Positions 1 to 5,416 of a DNA stretch of 5,416 nucleotides are shown piece by piece. The notes beneath the pieces are model-generated. The model made no database searches, had not been told where the DNA came from, and was given only the letters and a program-made list of their open reading frames with translations. Numbering within the stretch: the first letter of the stretch is position 1; each line of letters opens with the position of its first letter. Position numbers and translations under genes: made by a program. Location of the stretch: the NCBI GenBank assembly GCA_964448105.1, contig CAYUVK010000176.1, forward strand, positions 1-5,416. The letters are read 5' to 3'. This DNA comes from CAVQBP01 sp964448105. GTDB taxonomy: Bacteria; Bacteroidota; Ignavibacteria; Ignavibacteriales; Ignavibacteriaceae.

Positions 1-1
1 C

Positions 2-610
2 ATTGCAGCGAACAATGATAGCGTAGATCCTGGATTTCCTTCTTCAATAGTTATACCTGCAGTCGACAGTTTAGTGAGGTTTTGTGAATTATGTGGAGTA
101 CCATTAGGGAATGCTGGAAATTATCGTTGGTGGCAACTAAATACTAATCCTTATCCTGGTCATATTTTTGACCAAGTTCCATCTAGCTGGAATGGATGGG
201 CAAGCGGATATCCTGTCCCGGAGAATTTAAGATATTCAAATACTGCTCTACAGCATGCCGGAACGGACGGCAAAGCATTAGGAGATTTAAATTGGTTCCC
301 GGAACAGATTGGAACCGATGTTGAACAAATTCCTGATGTAGTTCCGGTTAAATTTGAATTAAGCCAGAACTATCCCAACCCGTTCAATCCTACGACAACT
401 ATCAATTATGTTATTCCGAAAAGCGGAGTGGTTACCTTAAAGGTTTATAATATTCTCGGGCAGAAAGTTGCTGAGTTAGTTAACAAATTCCAAAAAGCAG
501 GTTCATACAAAGTTGATTTCAATGCGTCGCAGTTAGCAAGCGGTGTATATATGTATCGTATTGAATCCAACGGCTTATCGCTGACAAAGAAAATGGTTCT
601 GATGAAATGA
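2..610 (+). CDS. 3' end of a T9SS-exported protein with C-terminal sorting domain (5' partial)
   Basis: The frame is open from the first complete codon at base 2, so the GTG at 74 is only an internal codon and the true start lies upstream of the window. The visible 202 residues end in a type A T9SS sorting domain of about 85 residues (nt 353-607). It contains NYPNPFNP, then TTTINYVIP, TLKVYNILGQKVAEL, a GSYKVDF strand, SGVYMYRIES and a final KKMVLMK. In this family the domain directs a Sec-exported protein through the T9SS to the outer surface and is usually removed. The upstream part is rich in Trp, Tyr, Asn and Pro (GNYRWW, SSWNGWASGYPVPENL, GTDGKALGDLNWFPEQ). That style resembles extracellular proteins of Ignavibacteria, but I cannot assign a catalytic family. 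A structured group II intron-like RNA begins at the stop codon (TGA, 608-610). The sorting domain is near certain; the function of the main body is unknown. Confidence 0.9.
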   Translation: MAANNDSVDPGFPSSIVIPAVDSLVRFCELCGVPLGNAGNYRWWQLNTNPYPGHIFDQVPSSWNGWASGYPVPENLRYSNTALQHAGTDGKALGDLNWFPEQIGTDVEQIPDVVPVKFELSQNYPNPFNPTTTINYVIPKSGVVTLKVYNILGQKVAELVNKFQKAGSYKVDFNASQLASGVYMYRIESNGLSLTKKMVLMK

Positions 611-870
611 GCGCCAAGCAAAGCTTGGACTATTCTAATTGGGTGAGGCAGGAGGTTGCGGGCCTGCCAAGTCCCAATCGTGGTAAAACTCTTTCCGAAG
701 GAATGCCTTTGGCAAAAGCCACGTAGCGAGAAGCTGTAGTATGATTGGAAACGGTCATATTCTATGCGGCTTGACAAAGTAATCGCCCATCCTGCTCTTT
801 TGGGATGGAGAAAGGATGCGAGGCAAAAGACTGGGTTGTAACGAAAGTGAACACAAATGTAGCCTCGAGG
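609..870 (+). mobile_element. Probable group II intron 5' fragment (domain I), lacking reverse transcriptase and 3' domains
   Basis: No gene is seen here, but the segment is dense in perfect helices and has about 49% GC (my count) against about 23% in the next 200 bases. It opens GAGCG, one base from the intron consensus GUGYG. Directly after comes the hairpin CCAAGC-AAA-GCTTGG (614-628). Nested stems follow: ATTGGG 638-643 with CCCAAT 673-678, enclosing GGCAGG 647-652 with CCTGCC 663-668. CGTGG 679-683 pairs with CCACG 719-723 around two small hairpins (693-703, 705-713). An 8-bp stem closes a GAAA tetraloop (740-759). CCATCC 787-792 pairs with GGATGG 803-808. The late stretch AACGAAAGTGAACACAAATG (840-859) resembles the conserved end of domain I in bacterial introns. 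No domain V hairpin, 3' splice site or RT reading frame is visible, so it should be unable to splice or move by itself. Identification is from memory of intron consensus patterns; another structured RNA is possible. Confidence 0.6.
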
Positions 871-880
871 GCGTTTTTTT
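861..880 (+). terminator. Weak terminator-like GC palindrome followed by T-run
   Basis: A short GC palindrome, CCTCGAGG (863-870, extendable to GCC...GGC), is followed by G and seven T residues (874-880). It sits at the junction between the structured RNA and the AT-rich spacer and could act as an intrinsic terminator for gene 1 plus the intron fragment. The stem is only 3-4 bp with a usable loop, so terminator strength is doubtful. The T-run may simply mark where the intron fragment was truncated. Confidence 0.25.
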
Positions 881-1100
881 AAGATAAGACAATGATAAAA
901 AAAATGGGAAGTCTATTAAAGAATCTTCAAACAAAAAGTTTTATTACCAACAATTATTCTCTGTCAGTTACTTATCAAAAGTGCTTGCTTCACATTCAAT
1001 TAATTTCATATGTATTAAATATATTAATTATTAAAATAACTTTATTATCGAAAATTGAAAAAGTCGAATGTCAAATGGCTTTGTAGTATATAAATTATGC
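871..1100. other. AT-rich intergenic spacer upstream of the DUF4838 operon
   Basis: By direct count about 23% GC over 881-1080. It separates the intron-like fragment from the next gene and must hold the promoter for the downstream operon if that operon has its own. I could not find a convincingly spaced -35/-10 pair or a Bacteroidota-type TTTG/TAnnTTTG pair. A 64-codon frame at 892-1086 has no ribosome binding site or recognisable sequence and overlaps the next start region, so I do not call it a gene. Confidence 0.6.
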
Positions 1101-1115
1101 GGGAGATTTACAGTG
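1101..1115 (+). promoter_or_regulatory. Ribosome binding site and GTG start that set the N-terminus of the DUF4838 protein
   Basis: GGGAG at 1101-1105 lies 7 bases before GTG at 1113. Starting here gives an N-terminus that is a clean Sec signal peptide (positive residues, long hydrophobic core, then SYTQ). The in-frame ATG at 1068 has no Shine-Dalgarno sequence and would put 15 non-signal-like residues in front. The GTG start is therefore preferred. Confidence 0.7.
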
Positions 1116-3068
1116 ACTATTCTTTTAAAAAAAATATTTCAAATAATTTCCGTAGAATTAATTTTATTCTTTTTTATCAGTTCAATCTCATATACGCAGG
1201 AATTGAATTTAGTAAGGAATAGTAAACCTCAGGGAAGTATTGTAATCCAAAATAATCCTTCAGTGACCATCCGATTAGCAGCTACAGAACTTCAGAATTA
1301 TTTGTACAGAATTTCGGAAGCAAAATTTTCAATTGATAGTGAAAACCCAAGTACTGGTATAGGAATAATATTTGTTGGAAATACTAATCTCGCAAAACAA
1401 TTAAAAATAACAAATGAAGTAAAGAGATTAAAACCTAATGGATTTATAGTTAAGACAACATTATCAGGTCAAGTGGTAATAGATGGGAAGGATGATTTGG
1501 GAACCCTATACGGTGTTTATGAATTACTTGAAAAATTTGGAGTGAGATGGTACATGCCCGGATCCTTGGGAGAGGTTGTTCCGCATAAAGAGAATTTAAG
1601 GATTTCAAATCTTAATCTCAGGGAAGAGCCGGATTTTACTTATCGGTGGATAGGTTCCAATGTTTGGTCAAGGCGGAATAAAATGAATGTCAATATCACC
1701 AATTCGCTTCCTGAAGATATTCCAGTCGATAAATATGGAATACCCTTAAAACCTGCTTCTGATTCGTCCAAACCAATCGGTGATGAAATATGGAAGAGTT
1801 TTCATTCTTTCGGGGCTTTGCTTAATGCAAATAAATATTTTAGAAATCACCCTGAGTACTATCCTTTAATTAATGGGAAAAGACGTAAATTAAGTCCAAC
1901 CAAAGGACTAAATAATGATAACCAAATTTGTACTACTGATCCGGAAGTAATCTTACAAGTTGCTTCAAACATGCAAGATACGTTAAAAAAAAACCCACGA
2001 ATTAAGATTATAACTTTAGGTCCAAATGATGGCAGAGGATTTTGCGAAGGTCCTTGTTGTACTTCACTTGATGAATCAAAAGCTGGTCGTGATAGAAAAT
2101 ATACACGGCGACTTTTATTATTTTATGATGCAGTTGCAAGAATTATAAATAAAACGGATCCAGATAGGATTGTAAAATTCGGTGCGTATTTTTTATATAC
2201 TGAACCTCCCATTGATTCTAATATCCGTGTCTTAAATAATATGATGGTTATGCTTACTGATTATGAACAATTTTGTCTTGCACATACCAAAACAGATAAG
2301 AATTGTCCTCGAAACAGAAAGTTTAATAAAATATTAAAAGGCTGGAAATCAATTGTAAATAAGACGGGAATATATGAGTATTATTACAAAGTAAACTGGT
2401 ATGAATTACCCTGGCCGATCGTACATACCATCAGTAAAGATATACCATACTATCAAAAAAACAATGTGCAATTATTTTATACGCAATACAGTTTAAATAA
2501 TGTCGGGACATTGATTTTGAATTATTATGTAGCTGCGAAACTACTTTGGAATTCAAGTTTAAATGTAGACTCATTGATGAATGATTTTTATAAAAGATTT
2601 TACAAAAAGGCAGCTACACCTATGAAGCATTATTATGAGACACTCGAAGCAGCCGTTATAAAAAGCGGTTTACATTTTCCAGGGGATGCTAATAAATATG
2701 CTACTTGTGTTTTTACTGATTCAATAATGGCAGAACTTTCTAATTCGGTAAGTGAAGCTCGAAAAGATGCAGTGGATTCTTTAGTAAAAAAACGGATTAA
2801 AATGGTTTCGGTTTCTTTCGAATATATGAAACAATGTATGCATTTTTTAAAGCTAGCCGCTAAGGCAAATTCAATTGTAGAATTCCATAAAGCAATTAAG
2901 TCTGGTGAAGATTTAGTGAGTTTTTTAGCTCGTCACCGTTCTACTTTTAAAGGAATAATAAATTTAGATGTTTTCTTTAAAAGAAAACGGCCCGTATATG
3001 TTAGAAAATATATTTTAAAGTTGCAGGATAAAATGAAGAAATTGGAAATGGAGAAGGAAAAGAAATGA
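1113..3068 (+). CDS. Secreted DUF4838 protein with GH20/GH67-like N-terminal domain
   Basis: A 651-residue protein from GTG 1113 (666 if ATG 1068 is used). Residues 1-29 form a Sec signal peptide with core SVELILFFFISSIS. Residues about 35-165 form the alpha/beta domain that precedes the catalytic barrel in GH20 and GH67 enzymes: RLAATELQNYL (54-64), then GTLYGVYELLEKFGVRWY (130-147) and MPGSLGEVVP (148-157). Residues about 230-475 match the DUF4838 pattern: HPEYYPLING (246-255), ICTTDPEV (272-279), GPNDGRGFCEGPCC (303-316) and GIYEYYYKVNWYELPWP (419-435). The remaining C-terminus is helical and ends very Lys/Glu-rich. DUF4838 proteins occur widely in polysaccharide-degrading loci of Bacteroidota and Planctomycetes and are thought to be alpha-glucuronidase-like, but the reaction is not established, so no substrate is claimed. 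The gene appears intact and heads an operon; its stop overlaps the next start. Confidence 0.85.
   Translation: MTILLKKIFQIISVELILFFFISSISYTQELNLVRNSKPQGSIVIQNNPSVTIRLAATELQNYLYRISEAKFSIDSENPSTGIGIIFVGNTNLAKQLKITNEVKRLKPNGFIVKTTLSGQVVIDGKDDLGTLYGVYELLEKFGVRWYMPGSLGEVVPHKENLRISNLNLREEPDFTYRWIGSNVWSRRNKMNVNITNSLPEDIPVDKYGIPLKPASDSSKPIGDEIWKSFHSFGALLNANKYFRNHPEYYPLINGKRRKLSPTKGLNNDNQICTTDPEVILQVASNMQDTLKKNPRIKIITLGPNDGRGFCEGPCCTSLDESKAGRDRKYTRRLLLFYDAVARIINKTDPDRIVKFGAYFLYTEPPIDSNIRVLNNMMVMLTDYEQFCLAHTKTDKNCPRNRKFNKILKGWKSIVNKTGIYEYYYKVNWYELPWPIVHTISKDIPYYQKNNVQLFYTQYSLNNVGTLILNYYVAAKLLWNSSLNVDSLMNDFYKRFYKKAATPMKHYYETLEAAVIKSGLHFPGDANKYATCVFTDSIMAELSNSVSEARKDAVDSLVKKRIKMVSVSFEYMKQCMHFLKLAAKANSIVEFHKAIKSGEDLVSFLARHRSTFKGIINLDVFFKRKRPVYVRKYILKLQDKMKKLEMEKEKK
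3050..3067 (+). promoter_or_regulatory. Ribosome binding site and ATGA overlap coupling the DUF4838 and CBM-like genes
   Basis: GGAG (3050-3053) and AAGGA (3054-3058) sit inside the last codons of the DUF4838 gene, 6 bases before ATG 3065. The start ATG and the upstream stop TGA share bases in ATGA (3065-3068). This arrangement is typical of translational coupling and suggests linked production of the two exported proteins. Confidence 0.75.
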
Positions 3069-3688
3069 AAAATTTGACCTTAAAAAACAACCATATGTTT
3101 TTAATAATTTTGATTATATTAGTTGTAAGTAGCCAAAGCGAATTTAAAGCACAAAACAAAAACGATGTTCCAATGTTTGATACCCTGGAAAATAATATGT
3201 TTGTCAAAGCAAGAAATCCTATTTTTAATTTAGTTCCTAATCCTTCTTTTGAAAATAGGAAAGTAGGCTGGGATTTCTTCATTATTAAGGAAAAGGCTTC
3301 AGGTGAGTATGACTCGGTACAATCAAAAACGGGAAACTTATCATATAAATTTAAATTGAACAATTCAGGGGAAGCATTTCTTCATTCAGCAGTGTTTAAT
3401 GTTAAACCCGGTGGAAAGTATGAACTTTCGGCTTGGATACGCGGGAACGGAAATGCACATATGGAAATACTTTGGTGGAAAACTTTTACTGGAATGTACA
3501 TTAAAGAATCAAATCATCATAGGGATGTTTTGAACAATTATAAAGCCGTGAACAGTTGGGAAAAAATATCAGGTAAGATCACCGCTCCTAAGGATGCACA
3601 TATGGTATACATAAGATTGGTTGCAACGAAGGGTAATGTTTGGTTTGATGATATAGTAATGCATTATATCAGTAGTAGAGATAATTAG
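3065..3688 (+). CDS. Secreted small protein with carbohydrate-binding-module-like jelly-roll domain
   Basis: 207 residues. Residues 1-30 are a Sec signal peptide (hydrophobic MFLIILIILVVSS, then SEFKAQ), probably cut after AQ. After a linker, residues about 55-200 follow the galactose-binding-like jelly roll seen in CBM4/9/16/22-type modules. They begin NLVPNPSFEN (55-64), as such modules often do, then GW (68-69), FNVKPGGKYELSAWIRGNG (111-129), ILWWKTFTGMYIK (135-147), W165-KISGKITAPKDA, VYIRLVATKGNVWFDDI (181-197). The WW pair and other aromatics could form a sugar-binding face. No catalytic domain is attached and the length is close to one module plus signal. It may be a free-standing binding protein helping the DUF4838 protein, or the intact front end of a once longer enzyme, since decayed glycosidase sequence begins a few bases downstream. 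Family assignment is by pattern only. Confidence 0.7.
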   Translation: MKNLTLKNNHMFLIILIILVVSSQSEFKAQNKNDVPMFDTLENNMFVKARNPIFNLVPNPSFENRKVGWDFFIIKEKASGEYDSVQSKTGNLSYKFKLNNSGEAFLHSAVFNVKPGGKYELSAWIRGNGNAHMEILWWKTFTGMYIKESNHHRDVLNNYKAVNSWEKISGKITAPKDAHMVYIRLVATKGNVWFDDIVMHYISSRDN

Positions 3689-3696
3689 TAGAAATT

Positions 3697-4220
3697 ATGA
3701 ACATCCATATCAGGAAAAAAGAGAATATTTATATGCTGAAAACTTTAAGAAAGATTCTTTCTGTAGTTTTACTTTGTTTAATTATAGAATCCCGAACCTA
3801 TGCCGGATCGCTGCCGGGTTCCTTTCAGCTAAATACATAAGCCACAAGAAATAAAATTGTTAAAAGGTCCCGGCGTATTTTTTGACGAATTAACCGGAGT
3901 ATATTTAGATACTCTTTCAAGACCGGTAATGGGATATTATCTTTCATCTTTGCTCGAAGTAGAGCATGGAGGACAAATTATACTTACTTTAGCTATATCA
4001 GATGAACCGACTATTAACAAACCTGCAGAAGGATATATCTTGCAAATATCAAATGGAACAGTCACGGTTAAATCAAGATGAGAAGCTAAGATATTCTACG
4101 AATGAAAACACTGGAACAACTATTAGCAGATTCGCACGATGCTAATGCTGGAATTCTTTCTTGTAAAATAATAGATTATCCGGCATATACTACCGGGCTG
4201 TTCATATTGATGTAAGGTGA
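3697..4220 (+). pseudogene. Decayed, truncated GH20-type (beta-N-acetylhexosaminidase-like) gene, N-terminal part only
   Basis: Read piecewise, this is the front of a secreted GH20-like enzyme. Piece 1 (frame 1) starts at ATG 3697 or, more likely, ATG 3733, which has AGGA at 3712-3715 and yields the signal peptide MLKTLRKILSVVLLCLIIES followed by AGSLPGSFQL; it stops at TAA 3838-3840. Piece 2 (frame 2, 3836-4081) runs HKPQEIKLLKGPGVFFDEL to EGYILQISNGTVTVKS and hits TGA at 4079-4081. The next codons still read EAKIFY. Piece 3 (frame 1, from 4102) reads MKTLEQLLADSHDANAG then KIIDYPAY. Piece 4 (frame 3, 4188-4217) reads YYRAVHIDVR before TGA 4218-4220. In order these match the GH20 N-terminal domain (PxPQ start, GYxLxIS, FYGxxTLxQLL, IxDxP, RGxHxDxxR entry to the barrel). 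The catalytic barrel with its Asp-Glu pair is absent. At least three frame changes plus stops mean no functional product. Confidence 0.75.
3857..4081 (+). pseudogene. Longest open piece of the GH20-like remnant (GH20b-type N-terminal domain)
   Basis: A gene finder could start this at TTG 3857, but in-frame sequence matching the family continues upstream to 3836 (HKPQEIK), there is no ribosome binding site and no start is expected here. The sequence KGPGVFFDELTGVYL...RPVMGYYLSSLLE...EGYILQISNGTVTVKS is the alpha/beta GH20 N-terminal domain, a non-catalytic support domain. It is a fragment of the decayed gene at 3697-4220, not an independent 74-residue protein. Confidence 0.7.
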
Positions 4221-4221
4221 T

Positions 4222-4377
4222 ATGGAAATAAACTTGAATGAAAGTGAAGGTAAAAATGAAAGTAATAGAATCAATAACAATAATCTTCCGTTGGAAAAAG
4301 ATGAGTCTTTAATAAAGATTAAAGACGTCAAATCGGGTAAGGGTTTTTATCCTTTAATAGGAAGAGTAGTTCTATAA
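4222..4377 (+). pseudogene. 51-codon orphan segment between two glycosidase remnants
   Basis: Frame 1 is open from ATG 4222 to TAA 4375-4377 while both other frames are full of stops. The peptide is charged and Asn-rich at first (NESNRINNNNLPLEKDES) and then more strand-like (LIKIKDVKSGKGFYPLIGRV). I see no Shine-Dalgarno sequence and recognise no family. It lies between the point where GH20 similarity ends and the point where the next barrel-like frame opens in frame 2 (4370). It is most simply a leftover of the upstream part of that second enzyme, joined to it by a frameshift, but it could be random open sequence or a tiny gene. Confidence 0.35.
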
Positions 4378-5227
4378 ATTATTTTTCCCGGAATTTTATG
4401 ATATAGCAGGTATTTATTATGATTCAATGGGGAGATGGGGGCAATACCTGAATTTCCAGCGTGCACATTTCAAATATGAGAGCTTTCCTTTAAGCATTGA
4501 TCTGAAAGGTAACCCCTTAATACCTAATGTAATATCACATTACGAATTTATTAAAAAAGCTCGAAAGATCTTGCACAAACAAAATAAATATGTCTTTGCA
4601 AACGGAGTACATGTTGCGGCAGCAAAATTACCTAACGGAATTAATGATTACGATGCTTCCGAAGGTACAAGCCGTTTCTTTATTGCAGCTTTGTGTGATG
4701 TAGCGGGTTGTGAATCGGGTGCTAATACACCTTTGTGGAAAATGTTTCTCTATCGTACTTTTATGGGAAAAAAGCCTTACACTCTTCTTGCATATCAACA
4801 TAAGGGATTGACTGGAATGGAAAAATATTTTAAAACCGGACTTTTAATGGATGTCTTTACCAGTCTCTCTTATCCTTATTACAATTCGGATGATTCGCTC
4901 GTCGCAAGACTTTTGCATAATAAATATTTGCCGTTGCTTAAAGTATTGTATCATGCCGGTTGGGAACCGGAAACGGGAGTAACAGGTCTTAACAGAGTAT
5001 ATTGTGAAAGATACGGCACTCCTTCCAAAGGGAAAACCTATATTACGATTTATAATGATAGTAAAAATGAAAAAAAACTTTCATTAACATTAGACGATGA
5101 AATCTTTCGAGGAAAGTTTTACGAAGCTGTCGACATATTCAATGTTAAAAAGATTTATCCTGTTCTAAATAATAAAATCAAATTAGTAATGCAGCCCGGC
5201 GAATTAAAATTATTACAATTTAAATAA
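4370..5227 (+). pseudogene. C-terminal part of a glycosidase-like enzyme (barrel end plus beta-sandwich), 5'-truncated
   Basis: Frame 2 is open for 285 codons after TAG 4367-4369. A caller would begin at ATG 4427 (266 residues), but no ribosome binding site precedes it and the 19 in-frame codons before it continue the same protein (FFPEFYDIAGIYYDS). The segment IYYDSMGRWGQYLNFQRAHF, followed by KYVFANGVHVA (ORF residues 54-64) and FFIAALCDVAGCESG (84-98), looks like successive strands and loops of a (beta/alpha)8 glycosidase. An Asp after a strand (YYDS) is a plausible catalytic or binding position. The end, from about residue 190 (RVYCERYG, KTYITIYNDS, KLSLTLDD, MQPGELKLLQFK), resembles the C-terminal beta-sandwich of such enzymes. 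No signal peptide or N-terminal half is present, unlike its neighbours. I cannot name the family. This long stretch is undamaged, so the break may be recent, or the sequence upstream may be in error. Confidence 0.6.
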
Positions 5228-5252
5228 TCTTAAAAGTTCAGAGTAAACAAAA

Positions 5253-5282
5253 AATTAATCCGAAATTAATTGAATAGTTTTT
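5253..5282 (+). terminator. Weak AT-only hairpin before a T-run
   Basis: AATTAAT (5253-5259) pairs with ATTAATT (5265-5271) around a 5-base loop, and TTTTT follows at 5278-5282. With only A-T pairs and a 6-base gap before the T-run it is unlikely to stop transcription well. It lies in the 67-base gap between the remnant gene and the Tat-signal gene. Confidence 0.15.
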
Positions 5283-5297
5283 AAGGAATTATAAATG
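5283..5297 (+). promoter_or_regulatory. Ribosome binding site of the Tat-signal gene
   Basis: AAGGA at 5283-5287 is 7 bases before ATG 5295, which supports this start for the partial gene that follows. Confidence 0.7.
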
Positions 5298-5416
5298 CAA
5301 AAAACATCACGGCGAAAGTTTTTAAGTAAGACGGGAATAGCAATTTCAGGAATGATTTTGGGAGAAGCATTTTTACCGTTTCTGGAAAGATATTCTTCAA
5401 ACATAAAGCCTCCTAA
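5295..5416 (+). CDS. Start of a Tat-exported protein (3' partial)
   Basis: Only the first 40 codons lie in the window. The N-terminus MQKTSRRKFLSKTGIAISGM contains the twin-arginine motif SRRKFL followed by a moderately hydrophobic segment (GIAISGMILGEAFLPFL), which marks a folded protein exported by the Tat system. In Bacteroidota-type glycan loci such N-termini often belong to Gfo/Idh/MocA-like oxidoreductases, sulfatases or sugar-related hydrolases, but nothing of the mature domain is visible so no product is assigned. It lies 67 bases after the remnant glycosidase, same strand, and may be in the same operon. The signal type is clear; the function is unknown. Confidence 0.8.
   Translation, partial: MQKTSRRKFLSKTGIAISGMILGEAFLPFLERYSSNIKPP

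Noticed and set aside
445..777. Minus-strand open frame of 110 codons
   Set aside because: It runs antisense through the T9SS sorting domain and the intron-like RNA, has no recognisable protein pattern, and is explained by the features on the plus strand.
611..870. Interpretation of the structured RNA as tRNA, tmRNA, RNase P RNA or a riboswitch
   Set aside because: There is no cloverleaf, CCA end or T-loop, no familiar RNase P core sequences that I can see, and it lies after a stop codon, not in front of a gene start. Group II intron domain I fits the helices and the start motif better.
892..1086. Possible 64-residue protein in the spacer
   Set aside because: No ribosome binding site, extremely AT-rich, no recognisable motif, and it overlaps the next gene's leader.
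1055..1094. Sigma70-like promoter with TTGAAA (1055-1060) and TATATA/TATAAA (1087-1094)
   Set aside because: The spacing is 26 bases or more, far from 17, and the implied start of transcription would fall on the ribosome binding site. Such words are expected by chance at 23% GC.
3001..3363. Minus-strand open frame of 120 codons
   Set aside because: It is antisense to two well-supported coupled genes and its hydrophobic sequence reflects AT-rich complement, not a family pattern.
1..5416. CRISPR array, insertion sequence ends, integrase or reverse transcriptase gene
   Set aside because: No regularly spaced repeats, no terminal inverted repeat pair flanking a transposase, and no recognisable transposase, integrase or RT (YADD-type) motif in any frame read.

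Overview
The window looks like part of a chromosome from an AT-rich bacterium of the Bacteroidota/Ignavibacteriota (FCB) group. The main evidence is the C-terminal sorting domain of the first gene. Its NYPNPFNP motif, followed by a TLKVYNILGQKV strand and a GVYMYRIES strand, is the type IX secretion (T9SS) tail common in Ignavibacteria-like genomes. Several predicted proteins carry export signals, and the recognisable domains concern carbohydrates, so this appears to be part of a glycan-degradation locus.

Layout. (1) 2-610: the 3' end of a T9SS-exported protein that begins outside the window. (2) 611-870: a highly structured stretch of about 49% GC, unlike the AT-rich surroundings. I read it as the 5' part (domain I) of a group II intron that has lost its reverse transcriptase and 3' domains. 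It abuts, or even supplies, the stop codon of gene 1. (3) 871-1112: a very AT-rich (about 23% GC) intergenic region leading into the next operon. (4) 1113-3068: an intact secreted DUF4838 protein (GH20/GH67-like N-terminal domain plus DUF4838), best started at a GTG with a good Shine-Dalgarno sequence. (5) 3065-3688: a small secreted protein with a carbohydrate-binding-module-like jelly roll, overlapping gene 4 by 4 bases. (6) 3697-4220: remains of a secreted GH20-type (beta-N-acetylhexosaminidase-like) gene, readable only by moving through three frames and past stops. (7) 4222-5227: the 3' part of a second glycosidase-like enzyme, probably barrel plus C-terminal beta-sandwich, preceded by a 51-codon orphan segment. 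(8) 5295-5416+: the start of a gene with a twin-arginine (Tat) signal, cut by the window edge.

Genes 4 and 5 probably act together on a polysaccharide or glycoconjugate outside the cytoplasm; the real substrate cannot be read from the sequence. Pieces 6 and 7 are in the same orientation directly downstream, so the operon once appears to have carried at least one and probably two more glycosidases that are now decayed and partly deleted. I see no CRISPR array, tRNA, rRNA, integrase or transposase gene.
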